Of a DNA stretch of 54,641 bases, positions 11,801-21,800 are shown piece after piece (positions within the stretch are counted from its first letter, which is position 1; every line of letters starts with the position of its first letter). A program made the translations under genes and the position numbers. This DNA is from Heterotrichella gracilis (Eukaryota > Sar > Xanthophyceae > Tribonematales > Xanthonemataceae), in assembly GCA_032358255.1 (NCBI GenBank), contig JAULBX010025886.1:1-54641 (forward strand). The letters are read 5' to 3'. Under the pieces are notes generated by a model. It saw only the letters and a program-made list of their open reading frames with translations. It made no database searches and had not been told where the DNA came from.

Positions 11801-13162
11801 GGCACTGGAAGATATAAGCCATCCACCCCCACACACTGTATGTCTGCCGGCACCCGTCTCAATACCCACCCCACCCCCACCCCCACCCCCTGTCCTCCCA
11901 CGCAGGTGCCATATATGCCAGCATGACGCTGGTCAACCTGCTGCTGGACCCCCCCCCCCCTTTTGGGTCATTGTATGGTCATGGAAATTGGGTTGGTATG
12001 GAAATTAGTAATTTCAAATTACACATCATCTAGCAATTTCAAATTACACATCAGTTAGGAATCTGATCCAGATTCCCATGATCCATCCAACATCATCCAA
12101 CAATGTAGCAAAGGAAAATAGGTATTGTCTGTTCCCCTCACAGTGTTTCCGGCCCTCCATGACCTCCCTCTATCTCTTCTCCACAGGTGCCATGTTCGCC
12201 AGCATGGCGCTGGTCAACCTTGTGGCAGTCATACCCGCATCGCTGGCGGCAGATCGCTTTGGCCGCAAGCGGACCATCGTGCCCAGCGGCCTGGTCATGT
12301 GCGCGGCACTTGGGCTGATGGCGGCGGCAGGTGCGGAATGGATTTGCAATGCGTTAACAATCGTTTCTGTTTAAAGTACGATGACAATGACAGCAACGGT
12401 TACAATCACAATTACAGCCACACATGCAGCTGAAGTTGTGCCCAGCAGTGTGGTCATTTGTGCGATCCTGGGCCTGATTACTTCCAATCTACACGTCGCA
12501 ATCCAATCTGATCCCACACACTCACCATCCTTAACCTCTGACCACCCCCCATTGCAGACAGCGTGCACCTCTTCATGGCAGCAGCCGGCCTGTTTGTGCT
12601 CAGCAATGCATTCATCGGGCCTTCGCCAGCGGCCTACGCAGCGGACGTGGTGCCGGCCCACCAGCGGGGCATAGGGCTGGGCATGTACCGCACTGCGGGT
12701 GATCTGGGGCTGCTCATCGGGCCCGCCTGCCTGGGCTTGCTGGCAGATGCAAGCTCTGTGCAGATGGCGCTGCAGGTGGGGGTATATCCTTTTGCGCCGC
12801 TCTTGGAGGTTTTAGGGTTTGTTGTAGGGTTGGGCATGTACCGCATATGAAGGGCTATGCCCAACTGCTAGTCGGGCTTGCTTGCCTGGGTTTGCTAGGG
12901 GATGCCGCCATTGCAGATGGCTGTTGGTGAGGCCTCGTTGGGGTCCATGAAGTTAGCAATATAGAGGAGTAGGTCCCTGTTTAGGGTGCTGCAAAACAGT
13001 TAAGACTAATCAAATCACCGAGCTTTGCCTTACAACGTACTCCTTTCACAGGTGAATGCGGGGGCCATGATGGTCACCATGGCCTACTTTGCGCTGCGAG
13101 CCAAGGAGAGCGGCCCCGCTGCGGAGGCGGTTGGCAGCGATCAACACGACAAGACCTCGTGA
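8801..13162 (+). CDS. Major facilitator superfamily transporter (MFS_1 type)
   Basis: Exons: 8801-8896, 9011-9371, 10032-10211, 10446-10603, 10856-11052, 11375-11535, 12187-12330, 12558-12775, 13052-13162; 541 residues, phase closes throughout. The first exon is a guess: an Ala/Arg-rich leader (MLALRAAQQAYGQ..). Without it, ATG 9029 gives 503 residues. Twelve hydrophobic spans in two halves of six. Each half carries MFS motif A after its second span: GIMAERYGRRPL (about residues 191-202) and LAADRFGRKRTI. 'LGPVLPLFTQEFGVGAGAIG' and 'RGRTMGANQAASLLGVSIGP' are typical of drug/H+ antiporter-like MFS. Substrate unknown. The leader could target an organelle. Nearly every intron carries echoes of its neighbouring exons. 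Confidence 0.85.
9412..9468 (+). repeat. Echo of the donor end of the MFS leader exon
   Basis: Repeats 'gctagctcc..tggatgagc..tgt..cacgggt' from 9332-9376, donor included, just inside the intron. Confidence 0.85.
9792..9955 (+). repeat. Two echoes of the acceptor edge of the exon at 10032
   Basis: Copies at about 9792-9860 and 9899-9955 repeat 'tgtgccacgcagcgctggg' and 'cgtgctgccgctgttcaccc' of 10018-10075. The nearer copy is closer in sequence than the farther one. The 10032 acceptor is the one that keeps a long open exon. Confidence 0.9.
11712..11946 (+). repeat. Echoes of both flanking exons in the 11536-12186 intron
   Basis: About 11712-11796 is a diverged copy of the upstream exon end 11474-11538 (GTGCTC..CC..CTGGC..CA..ACATTTGG..TCAC.GCAGC.TC.CTGGG). 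About 11902-11946 copies the acceptor and start of the downstream exon (CAGGTGCCAT.T..GCCAGCATG.CGCTGGTCAACC from 12183). A C-rich tract separates them. Confidence 0.85.
12433..12481 (+). repeat. Echo of the exon 12187-12330
   Basis: 'gtgcccagcagtgtggtcat' and 'cctgggcctgatta' repeat 12274-12326 in order, lying about 100 bases inside the following intron. Confidence 0.75.
12826..12935 (+). repeat. Echo of the exon 12558-12775
   Basis: 'gggttgggcatgtaccgca', 'gggcttgcttgcctgggttt' and 'ttgcagatggc' match 12671-12777 with small deletions. It follows a 'gttttagggtttgttgtagg' run right after the donor. Confidence 0.8.
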
Positions 13163-15991
13163 TTGGCTTCCATTATCCCGTGCTTGGTGTGGGATCATTT
13201 GGAGTTTTCAGTGCCTTTGGGGTGCGACATGCTGGTTGCAGACGTGGAGGAGTTGGTTGAGGAAAACGGGCATACATTTGTTCAGGGTACGGGGGTTGCC
13301 TGGTATTGAACCCAGCTTGTAGGGTTTAGGGTTTAGAGATATGCGCAACGTGTGCATCGCCTGGGGGAGTTGGTTACTGAGCACACTATTCAGCTTGTAC
13401 AATGATCAGCCAGTGGCAGCAATGCATGCAGCATCTGCTTTTAGGTTCTAGGGTTTAAGATTTAGGGTTTAGGATTGGGCCATTTCTGATCAGTGGACAA
13501 CAGTCTGACAAAAATACTGTTTGTGGGTGAACCCATACCTGGTATTCAAGTTTAGTGATTTTTCAATCTCAGTTTGTAGGTACTGCAGGCAATTGGTGTA
13601 TATTATACAGGATCCTTTTCCGGATTGGAAGCTGTTGAGTCAAGGGTGGAGTGTGGAGGTGGGGGGTGGGTTGGGCTGGGGGAGAGGCCTCTGTTGGGGA
13701 AGCTACGGGGAGAGGGGTCCAAGTTTTGGCTATTTTAAAAGCCACCGCGATAGTTTGCAGTGCTACCTTGTGCATGGGTCCACATGGGTTCTTGCCGAGC
13801 GGCCGAGTGCTGGTTTCAGTACATGTACACAGCCAGTGCAGCTAGGAATGTTTTCTCAGAATACCTAGGCAAGGGGCTCAGCCCTGTTACTACCTACTGG
13901 TTCACCCTGTGTTTGGGTGGTTGCTGCCTGCCTGTCCGTCCACTCCTGGTGTTCACTGCTGGTTTGCTGGATGTGGTTCTGAGGTGTGCCCCACATGCAA
14001 TGGGGAACCCTGGTTGCGCTACTGCTGCTTGCTGTTCTTGCCAAGTGTATGTCAGGACTCAAGTTGGCCTGCAAGTGGCACTGTTGCAAAGCACTTGGAA
14101 AGGCAAACCTGGTGGCAGATTTCCAGCAATACCGGCGTCGCCCAGATGCAGTGCAGCTGGCAACTAGGGCTATGTACACGGCAGCTGCTGACTCTATGAC
14201 AGTCCTCGCTGCATGCTTCTCATGATTTTATTATGTGCACGAACTGGACTTGAAAGCCTGTCACGGGTTTACATTGCTGGCTGTGGCTCTTCAAGGACGC
14301 AGGCCTTTTAGACCACAGCACTTTTGCAGAAACCAGGGACCAGGCTGTTGCCTACCGGAACCACTATTTAGGATACCAGCTGCAGCTCGCTCTGAAGTAG
14401 CAAAGAAAGAGGCAAAACAAGAAGCAAAAAAAAACACAGCGCCACACTCGTGTGCCTCACCATCTTTGGCCACCAGTGGACATATATGCCTATAGGCAAC
14501 AGGGGGTTCCTTTTGTGTTCAGGAAACCCGTCTGCACGACGCACGCATGCATATAAATATTTGGGTGGTGCGCGCTGTGCCTGCAGGGCTTACGCGGCAG
14601 TGGCGATGCTTTGCGCGGGTACCCAAGTCTCATAAGCCGGGAAAAATGGCTTGTTGTGCACGTGTGCGCTTGCGCCTCGGTTCTACCTAGTGGCCAACTT
14701 GGTCGGGTTGGTCGGGATGGGGGCCCCAAATGAAGTCGGTACTTTCCACGTCGGTACGAAATTTGGGCCCAAAATCGGGGGCTGGCCTGTGGCCTGGATG
14801 TGAAGGGCCCTTTACAGTGTCCAGTCCCCGGGGTGCGGGCCTGTGGCCCTGGGCCCTTACAGTGTCCCGCACCCGCCCCCTTTTTTTTGCTTTTTTTATT
14901 GCACAGCAGTGATCCTTGTAGTACGGTGCTAAATAAGGTACACAGGTTCGGTGGTGCATCCAGCCACAGTTCTGGGGATGCCAATAGATTGGCAGAGCGG
15001 AACTGTTGCTTTCAGACGATGCTAGGAGGTTCAAAAGTAGCTGCAGTCGTAGCTGCAGTAGCCGAATAATAATACTTTCTGCCTTAAGCACCCCAAGCCA
15101 CAGTGTCAGCGGATGGTGCAGCATTAAACCATAGGGCACAAGACAACCGCTGGTAACGTTGTATGTGGGACAACAATCTTTATTGCAGCTCAAAGCATCA
15201 GTCCTGTCTGCCTCTTTTTACAATGCAGTAGCTAGGATACTGCCAGCCAGCCATCCTGCTTCTTCATCTTCCAAGTTGAGGAATACAACTAAACTCCACT
15301 TGTCTGACACTGCACGCCATCAGTTATGTGTCCACACACATGTCAACCCCTCCAACGTGTACCAGCAATCCCGACAGTGTGTCTCAGCGAACCCCCTAAA
15401 ATGCTGCCAATCCCACCAAAAATCCCAGATGTGCACTTCACTCTCGCCAAGCTGCACCCGCCACGCCTGACCCGTCTGCACATTGGGGTACTACCCTCCA
15501 CCACTGAGTTGCTGCGACCCCAAGGAGCACATTCGAACCCTAAACCCTAATCATTCCACCTTGCCCTGGCAGTGCCAAGTTGAGCACAGTGGCCGCGCTG
15601 CCCACTGCTGGCACCTAGCTAGAATGATTAGGGTTTAGGATTCGGAGAGGCCAGTATTAATGTGTTGGCCTCGCTGCTCGCTGCTGGCACCTAACTGGAC
15701 CCCACTCGCATCTGTCAGCTGGCGCCCAACTGTTTGTAGCTTGCCGCATAGCTGTCGGCAGTATCCACAATGATGCATAGCTGTCCTCTTACATGTACAG
15801 CGCTGATCCCACAACTGGCTGTCCGATGCTACTTGTGGCTGCAAGCACCACTGTCTGGTGCTATCTCAAGGGGGTTCAACCCCCATGCCCGCTCTCTGTC
15901 AGGACCGATGTCCACTCCCATGTTGCCCCAGGAACGCAGCCATCCTGCCGCTCGCGTTGCTGCGCTCCTCAATGCGCTCCCCAGTTGGTGC
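13163..15991. other. Intergenic region between genes C and D, no firm gene
   Basis: About 2.8 kb including both 3' UTRs. It holds TTTAGGG-type runs at about 13318-13336, 13442-13475 and 15536-15551. Two + strand stretches look protein-like but cannot be joined into a gene: 13986-14225 (hydrophobic start, then 'FQQYRRRPDAVQLATRAMYT') and about 14302-14401 ('FAETRDQAVAYRNHYLGYQL', ending in a stop). They may be exons of an unrecognised small gene or relics. About 14780-14870 has an internal repeat of 'gggccc(tt)tacagtgtcc'. Confidence 0.45.
15789..15793 (-). promoter_or_regulatory. TGTAA polyadenylation motif after gene D
   Basis: TTACA on the plus strand, i.e. TGTAA for the minus-strand gene, about 200 bases past its stop codon. 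Confidence 0.5.
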
Positions 15992-17806
15992 TTAGTACTT
16001 GGGCACGCAGGGGGTGAGGAAATCCTTGAAGGGCACGAAATCCTCGGGGAAGCCCTCGCCCTTCTTGGGCACATATTGCCAGATGGCCTGCACATGGGGC
16101 GCGCCATAGTCAGCACGCAAGTGGTAATGGTTATATGGCATGGCGTGGCAGAGGCACTAGGCATGGCATCCCTTGCTTAGTGGGATGGGAGCAACGGGCT
16201 GAGCGTGAGCAGGATAACCTGAACCCAAACATCCTGGGCACCTAAAATTGTGATGCATGGGCTGCAGGCACTCATAGTATGTGTGATGTCGTCGTGGCAG
16301 GTAGTCTTATATTGCAACCAGGGGATGCATGTCCGGGTGGCATGGCTTGCCGCCAGGGAGGGCCTATGCCTGCCTAGTTTGTGGATGGTGCATGTGACCG
16401 CATTCTGCAGTGCGATAGGTTCAACCAGCATGGGGTTGCAATCTTTGAGACAGGGAATGTGCTGGCATGTCACAGGCATGGGTGGGACTGTCCAATCCGC
16501 ACGTGAGTGCATGCAGCTCCCTACCAGTGGCAGATGGCTCCTGCGGGCCTCTGGGCTCAGGTTGTATGCCTCCCACTCGGGGATGGTCTCCCACCTGCAA
16601 GGAGCATAATTCAAACTGGTAAGTGGAAAATCAAAGAATTTAGATCAGTAGTTAGTTGGATTCAATTAATTACCGATGGGCTCCCACCTGCAGAGAGCAT
16701 ACCCATGTCAATCACACACGCGCACCTGTCAATCCCATCAAGAATTAATCTAAGTGTTTAATGCAATGCTGACTTGATGGAATCAAATCCTGTCAAATCG
16801 GCAACATCGACGGATCAGTCCAGCCACCAACATGCACCTGCCATGCACCCCACCGTGCGGGGTGGGCATGCTCATGTGCATCCACATCAATTGCACGCAT
16901 TCCAGAGATGAAGCCACAACACCCCTTGCCCATGCACACAGAATCAGAGTTTCTGCATTTGCTCAGGATGAATTTACACCACCCCGCCATTTCCAACCCA
17001 ATACTGCCACCGGTTGCCGCCACCCTCTAAATCCCAGGTCAGTCCCGAAAACAACCTAGGAGGCAATAGGGCACCATGCATGAACGTACTTGCTTGTGCA
17101 GATGTACTCCCCGCCCTTCTTCTCCATGGCAAAGCCCAAAAAGCCCTCGAATTTCTTCATCACCTCCTCGCGTGCCTGCCACTCTGCCTCAAAGGCTGGC
17201 AGCGCCTCAGAGGAGACAAGAAACCTGGCACAAACCACAAACCCTTATCATCAACAAGGAAGGCCTCCAACTCAAGCAGCAGCGCATGCCATGCCATTGT
17301 GGATTGAATATGGCAACCCCAACCAGGTGTGCTTGCAGCAAGGCAAGACGCATGGGTGTCCGCAGGTGGGGGTTACCTTTGGATGTTGTGGAAGCCCTTG
17401 GGCTTGGATGGTCCAGTGGGAGCCTTGGCAGCAGGCTTTGGCACATCCTGCACATAAAATGCAATGTCAAAGGTGTAGGGTTTAGGGCGTTAGGGCCCAA
17501 GTTGTGGCGGCAGGTTCCGGCAGGCTTGCGAGTGAGCTACATACACCGCTCCACCAGCGAATGCTGACACAATGAGACCCCCATATCTCCCAAGCTTACC
17601 GGTGAAGCCGACCCGTTTGCAAGGCCGTTGGCAGAGCCGTTGGCCATGCCGTTGACGTGCGCCACCACAGTGGCTGACTCAGCAAACTTTACAGTCACTG
17701 CAGTGCCGTTCTCCTTCACACCCTGTGCCTGGGACTTAGAGCGGGCTGCTCTTTGCCTGACCAGCTTCTGCGGTTGCGGGCTGGCCTGCTGGTTGTGGTG
17801 GAGCAT
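15992..17806 (-). CDS. ABM/IsdG-family heme oxygenase-like protein (LFO1-like)
   Basis: Exons read on the minus strand: 17806-17600, 17447-17377, 17224-17090, 16594-16525, 16087-15992; 192 residues, phase closes throughout. After an acid-poor, Gln/Arg/Ser-rich leader (likely transit peptide, ~70 residues) comes an antibiotic-biosynthesis-monooxygenase-type ferredoxin-like fold: 'RFLVSSEALPAFEAEWQARE', 'FEGFLGFAM', then 'YICTSKWETIPEWEAYNLSP'. This xF.GF.GF...W.s...W.aw order is that of IsdG-type heme-degrading enzymes. The C terminus 'YVPKKGEGFPEDFVPFKDF' extends it. From memory, Chlamydomonas LFO1, an iron-deficiency-induced protein, belongs to this family; likely role heme breakdown or iron recycling in the plastid. 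Function is inferred from family, not shown here. Confidence 0.75.
16674..16703 (-). repeat. Echo of the exon 4 acceptor of gene D
   Basis: 'gatgggctcccacctgcaga' repeats the acceptor/exon edge at 16582-16609 ('gatggtctcccacctgcaag') about 90 bases further into the intron. Short but includes the acceptor. Confidence 0.65.
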
Positions 17807-18847
17807 GAATCAGTCCAGATAACGCTGCTGATCCATGCCCAAAGTACTTGGTATAGCAACAGCTTTGTTGCAACTTTTGGACAACCCAAAAACGCTTTCT
17901 AGCGGTTGTAGTGAGCCACTGTCACTGCAAGTGTGTTAGCCTTGGTACCCACAAGCTAAAGTCAAGGTTGGATGGTGGGTGGATGCGGCGTACCGTGGCT
18001 GATCGCCTTGGGCCTGGTGCGCTCGTGCTGGCCAATGTAACCGAGTGTGTCGTTGCGTGTGCCTACAGAAGAAGGCTTTCTCTCAGGCTGTGTGCAACAA
18101 GGGCCGAGCAGGGCGCAGAGAGCAACGTTGCCTATAGCATGTCACAGGGGGGCAAGTTGGGTTGGGGGGTGACAGACACACACCTGCATCGTGCTGACGG
18201 TTGATGTGACGATGAGGCAGTATAAGGTGTACTCTAAACGGTCTAAGGAAGCTGGTAAGCAGTACTAGAGCTTCGAGGCGTTGCGGTACAGTTGGAACAA
18301 GTGGAACGGATGTTGTTGGGCGATTTCAGCTAGATTACCAGAATGGACGGTGTAAACGCTTCTAACTGTAGTGGCAAGCGCACGGTTGCTTTAAATGTGG
18401 CTACTACCGTAGTACCAAGACTGCCTCTGCTACAGAGCTTTGGGTCCAATAAAACAGGTTTGGTCGACATGCCTCACGTTGCCAATGGGTCCACTATTAT
18501 CATACCCCTTGGTAAAACGCCGCCCTGGGTGCCCATTGCATGCATGCATGAGCGTAGCGAGCCCTATCGCCTGCACAAAACACAGGCAGCAAGTGCTTGA
18601 CGGTGGATAAACAACCCAGCTTTTGCAACCTTGTTATTGTGCAAGTGCTGGGTAGGAATTGACTCCCTCCGGCATCCGCGCCCATGCCACAGAGTCACAT
18701 GGCTTCTCCTGCCTAGCTGACTTGCCTTTACAACCCAACGCTCAGCATATATAAGCAACACGTGCTGCAGTGTAGTTACATCAAACCATGGTTGTGTAGT
18801 TGCCCAGCGATGCTGCGGTTTTGAGGCAGCAACACAACTTGCCTAGC
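17807..18847. other. Divergent promoter region between genes D and E
   Basis: About 1 kb between two start codons facing away from each other. It probably holds both promoters. A TATA-like box for gene E lies at 18748-18754. No gene is visible; the open stretch 18343-18600 has no recognisable content. Confidence 0.55.
18748..18754 (+). promoter_or_regulatory. TATA box candidate for gene E
   Basis: TATATAA in 'cagcatatataagcaac', 94 bases before the chosen ATG at 18848, leaving a 5' UTR of roughly 60-70 bases. Confidence 0.5.
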
Positions 18848-21800
18848 ATGGCGTGGCGCAGCGCAGCCCCTCAAGCCACTTTCCCACCTTCCACCAGCCT
18901 CGCAGCAGCAGCAAACCCATTTCCAAGTCTGGTACGGCGCTCAAGGGCGGTGCATGGGGCTGCACTTCAGTGCCAATCCTATGCGCTGCCACCACAACAT
19001 GCCGTGCCTGCAGCGGTGATACAGGAGTCGGTACCAGGGCACCAGCACGGATATCTAACGGTGAGAATTAAATTTGTGGGTTCCATAACACATTCGCCAC
19101 ACGACACCGTATGACTGGTTTGAAGCCATATGCATGCATGCCACATGCCCATGCTATCAGGCCCATTGCTATTTGCTGCACCACTGACACAGCAAGGTTG
19201 ACGGTTCACAAATGCCCCCAACACTAATGCAATAGTCTTCTGATCACTTTGAACTTGTCTACGGTATACCCAGTAGACCATTTGGTGGCACAAACCCTTA
19301 CCTCGGGGTTTTGGCTTTGTCAGGACTCTCAAGGCGCAGGCCATGCACCCGGCCTGCTGGATGCCTGTGAGCATTTAGTGTATGCTGAAGTGGACTGCGG
19401 CAACGTGCTGACGCCCACCGAGGTGCACAACTCCTTTGACGCCAAACTCACGCGGTTGTGCGTACCCTAAACCCTGCACCATAAACCCTAAGCAGTACGA
19501 CTCTTGTGGGTATCAGTTCAAAGGAGCTGTGCGCACCCTAAGCCCTGACTTTTTCACTGTCTTGTCTGCGCAGGTGTGTGCATCCTGCACCGCATCCTTT
19601 GTACTGCATTTACCCTATGTTATCTAATTTTTTGCTCACACCCACCCACCCACTGCAGCCTGTCCAGATTGGAAGCCTACCGGTACCAATTTGGCCACTA
19701 CGGAGTGGCACGCCACATGTGGGAAGACCTCCACCTGTGGTTCTTCGTGGTCTGCGCCGGGACGGTGCTCAGGCGTGGCCACGTGTCTGACTGGCATGGG
19801 CAGGAGCTGGAGGGATTGGAGCTGGCAAGGGCAGTGCCGGAGGTAGGGTTGAATGTAGGGTTTGGGGAGGTATGTTCCGCAGTAGGTCAGGGTTTTCTGT
19901 GGGGTTTGTGGGGTTGCGGTGGGCATGCCGGAGACTAGGAATTGCGTAGGGTTCAGAGGATATGGGGTTTGCTGGTGGTATGCTAGGGTTTTGGTGAGGT
20001 CTCCGGGGACCTTTCATCACAAGTTTTAGGGTGGTGTGCGCGCTGTTGAAGTTTTTCCGCATGTCTGACTGGCATGCGCAGGAGGTGGAGTGGGCGGTGT
20101 AGGAGATAGGGTTTGTGTGGTTTTGAGGTGGGGCGGAGGTAGGCTAGGGTCCTTTTCGTGCCCAAATTGTTGAGGAGGGCGTGTTAGATAGCATATTATG
20201 GTTTTGCGGTGCAAATCATGTACTCCTTGGCTTCCCCTGTTACAGCCAGTTGGACACCAATGCGTTGACAACCACCACCACTGCCATGGGGTTGTCCTCT
20301 TCAAAGTTCCTCTGAGAACCTTGAATGTGGTTCTCAGAGGTATTTTTTAGCCTTGTTCAGAGTCTGCTTTGTTGGGTGTTTTATTCAGCCTAGCAACTGA
20401 ACACCAATTGTAGGCCGAAAGGAATAAGACAATAAATCCGACAGGAATTAGCTGGGGTTTGTTTTTTCGGTACGTCCGGGATCGTGTTGGTCCCTGAACA
20501 TCGAGTGAAGAAAATTTCGCAAATTTTCGGCAGGGGGTTTTGCGAGGTCCGCAAATCGCCACATTTTGTACACCCCGTCTCAGGGGTCAAAAATGTTCCC
20601 TCGAGGTCGATGGTTCGAAACCGTTTTTTTGTTTGATCTGGTCTGTTCAGCTTTTGGTACAGTATTTGCAGCTTGGGATGCACGGTAACAACAGTCCGTG
20701 GTACTTCGCGGGCAGCATTGGACAATCCAGGCTTCGTTTCGTGCGCCGCAACGTGCTATTGATATCAACCCACAGCTTGGGCTGGACGTGCGCACGACTC
20801 GAGATGCACCCCGAAAGATGTCCTTGACCATGTGTGATACATTGTGGGTGCCACATGGTCAAGTACAACTTTCGGGTGTTGTAGAAAACACTCCACCCAG
20901 CCCCTTTTGAAGCGTAAGCTACACGCTGCAGCCCGCCGGGGGAGACCTCGCCACCCCGCGGGCGGACAGCCATGGTGTCGCAAAACCCTAAACCCTAAAG
21001 TCGAAACCCTGGACTCTTGACTCTTGACCCTGACCCGTAATACGTACAGGGCCCACATCCTATCATGCCTCCTTGTTCCTGAAAGTTTCGAGGCTGAGGG
21101 CCAAACTACCACCCATATGGCCCCACCCACCCCACCTCCCAGAGTGTAGCCTCAGGCTAGAACCGACCCGCCTCCGACCCCATTAATCCTGGGTGTTGCA
21201 GTGGATTCCACTACAAGGCTAGACACCAATGCAGCGCTATCCCGTCCCATACCACCTCGCCTCTCTACCCCCCGCAGGTGCAGCCCCTGGCCGCACTAGG
21301 CTACAACCCTCTGCAAGGTGTCACAAAACCCTAAACCCAAAAACAAAACCCTGGACTCTGAACGGTGCCGGGCCTAGATCTCATCCTGCCTCCTTGGTCC
21401 TGAAAGTTATGAGGCTGGGCACCAATCTACCACCAAAGCCCACTCCCCACCCCCACAGGTGCAGCCCCTGGCCGCCCTAGGCTGTGACAGCCAGTCTGCC
21501 ACCCAGTCTGACTCCGTTGCGCCCGAGGCTGAGCGCCAGCCTGAAGTCAAGCTTGAGAAGTCCAGTGACGAGTTCGAGGTCATGTTTGAACAGCTGGTGC
21601 AGTGGAGGGCGGTGTACTACAACTGCCACGTGCCAAAGGAGGTGTGTAGGGGGGTGGGAGGGGGGGCGGGAGGGGAGGGCTACCTGGAAAGGGATGTGTT
21701 GAAGGCTGGTAGGTGGCAGTGGTGGGTGGGTAGGTGGTTTAAGGAGACAGTGGCTATTTAAGGTCATGTTTTATGAGCTGGGTGCAATGGAAGATCACAT

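Noticed and set aside
13521..13868. Open frame after gene C as a gene
   Set aside because: Gly/Trp-rich due to G-rich DNA, no recognisable domain, no ATG in good context.
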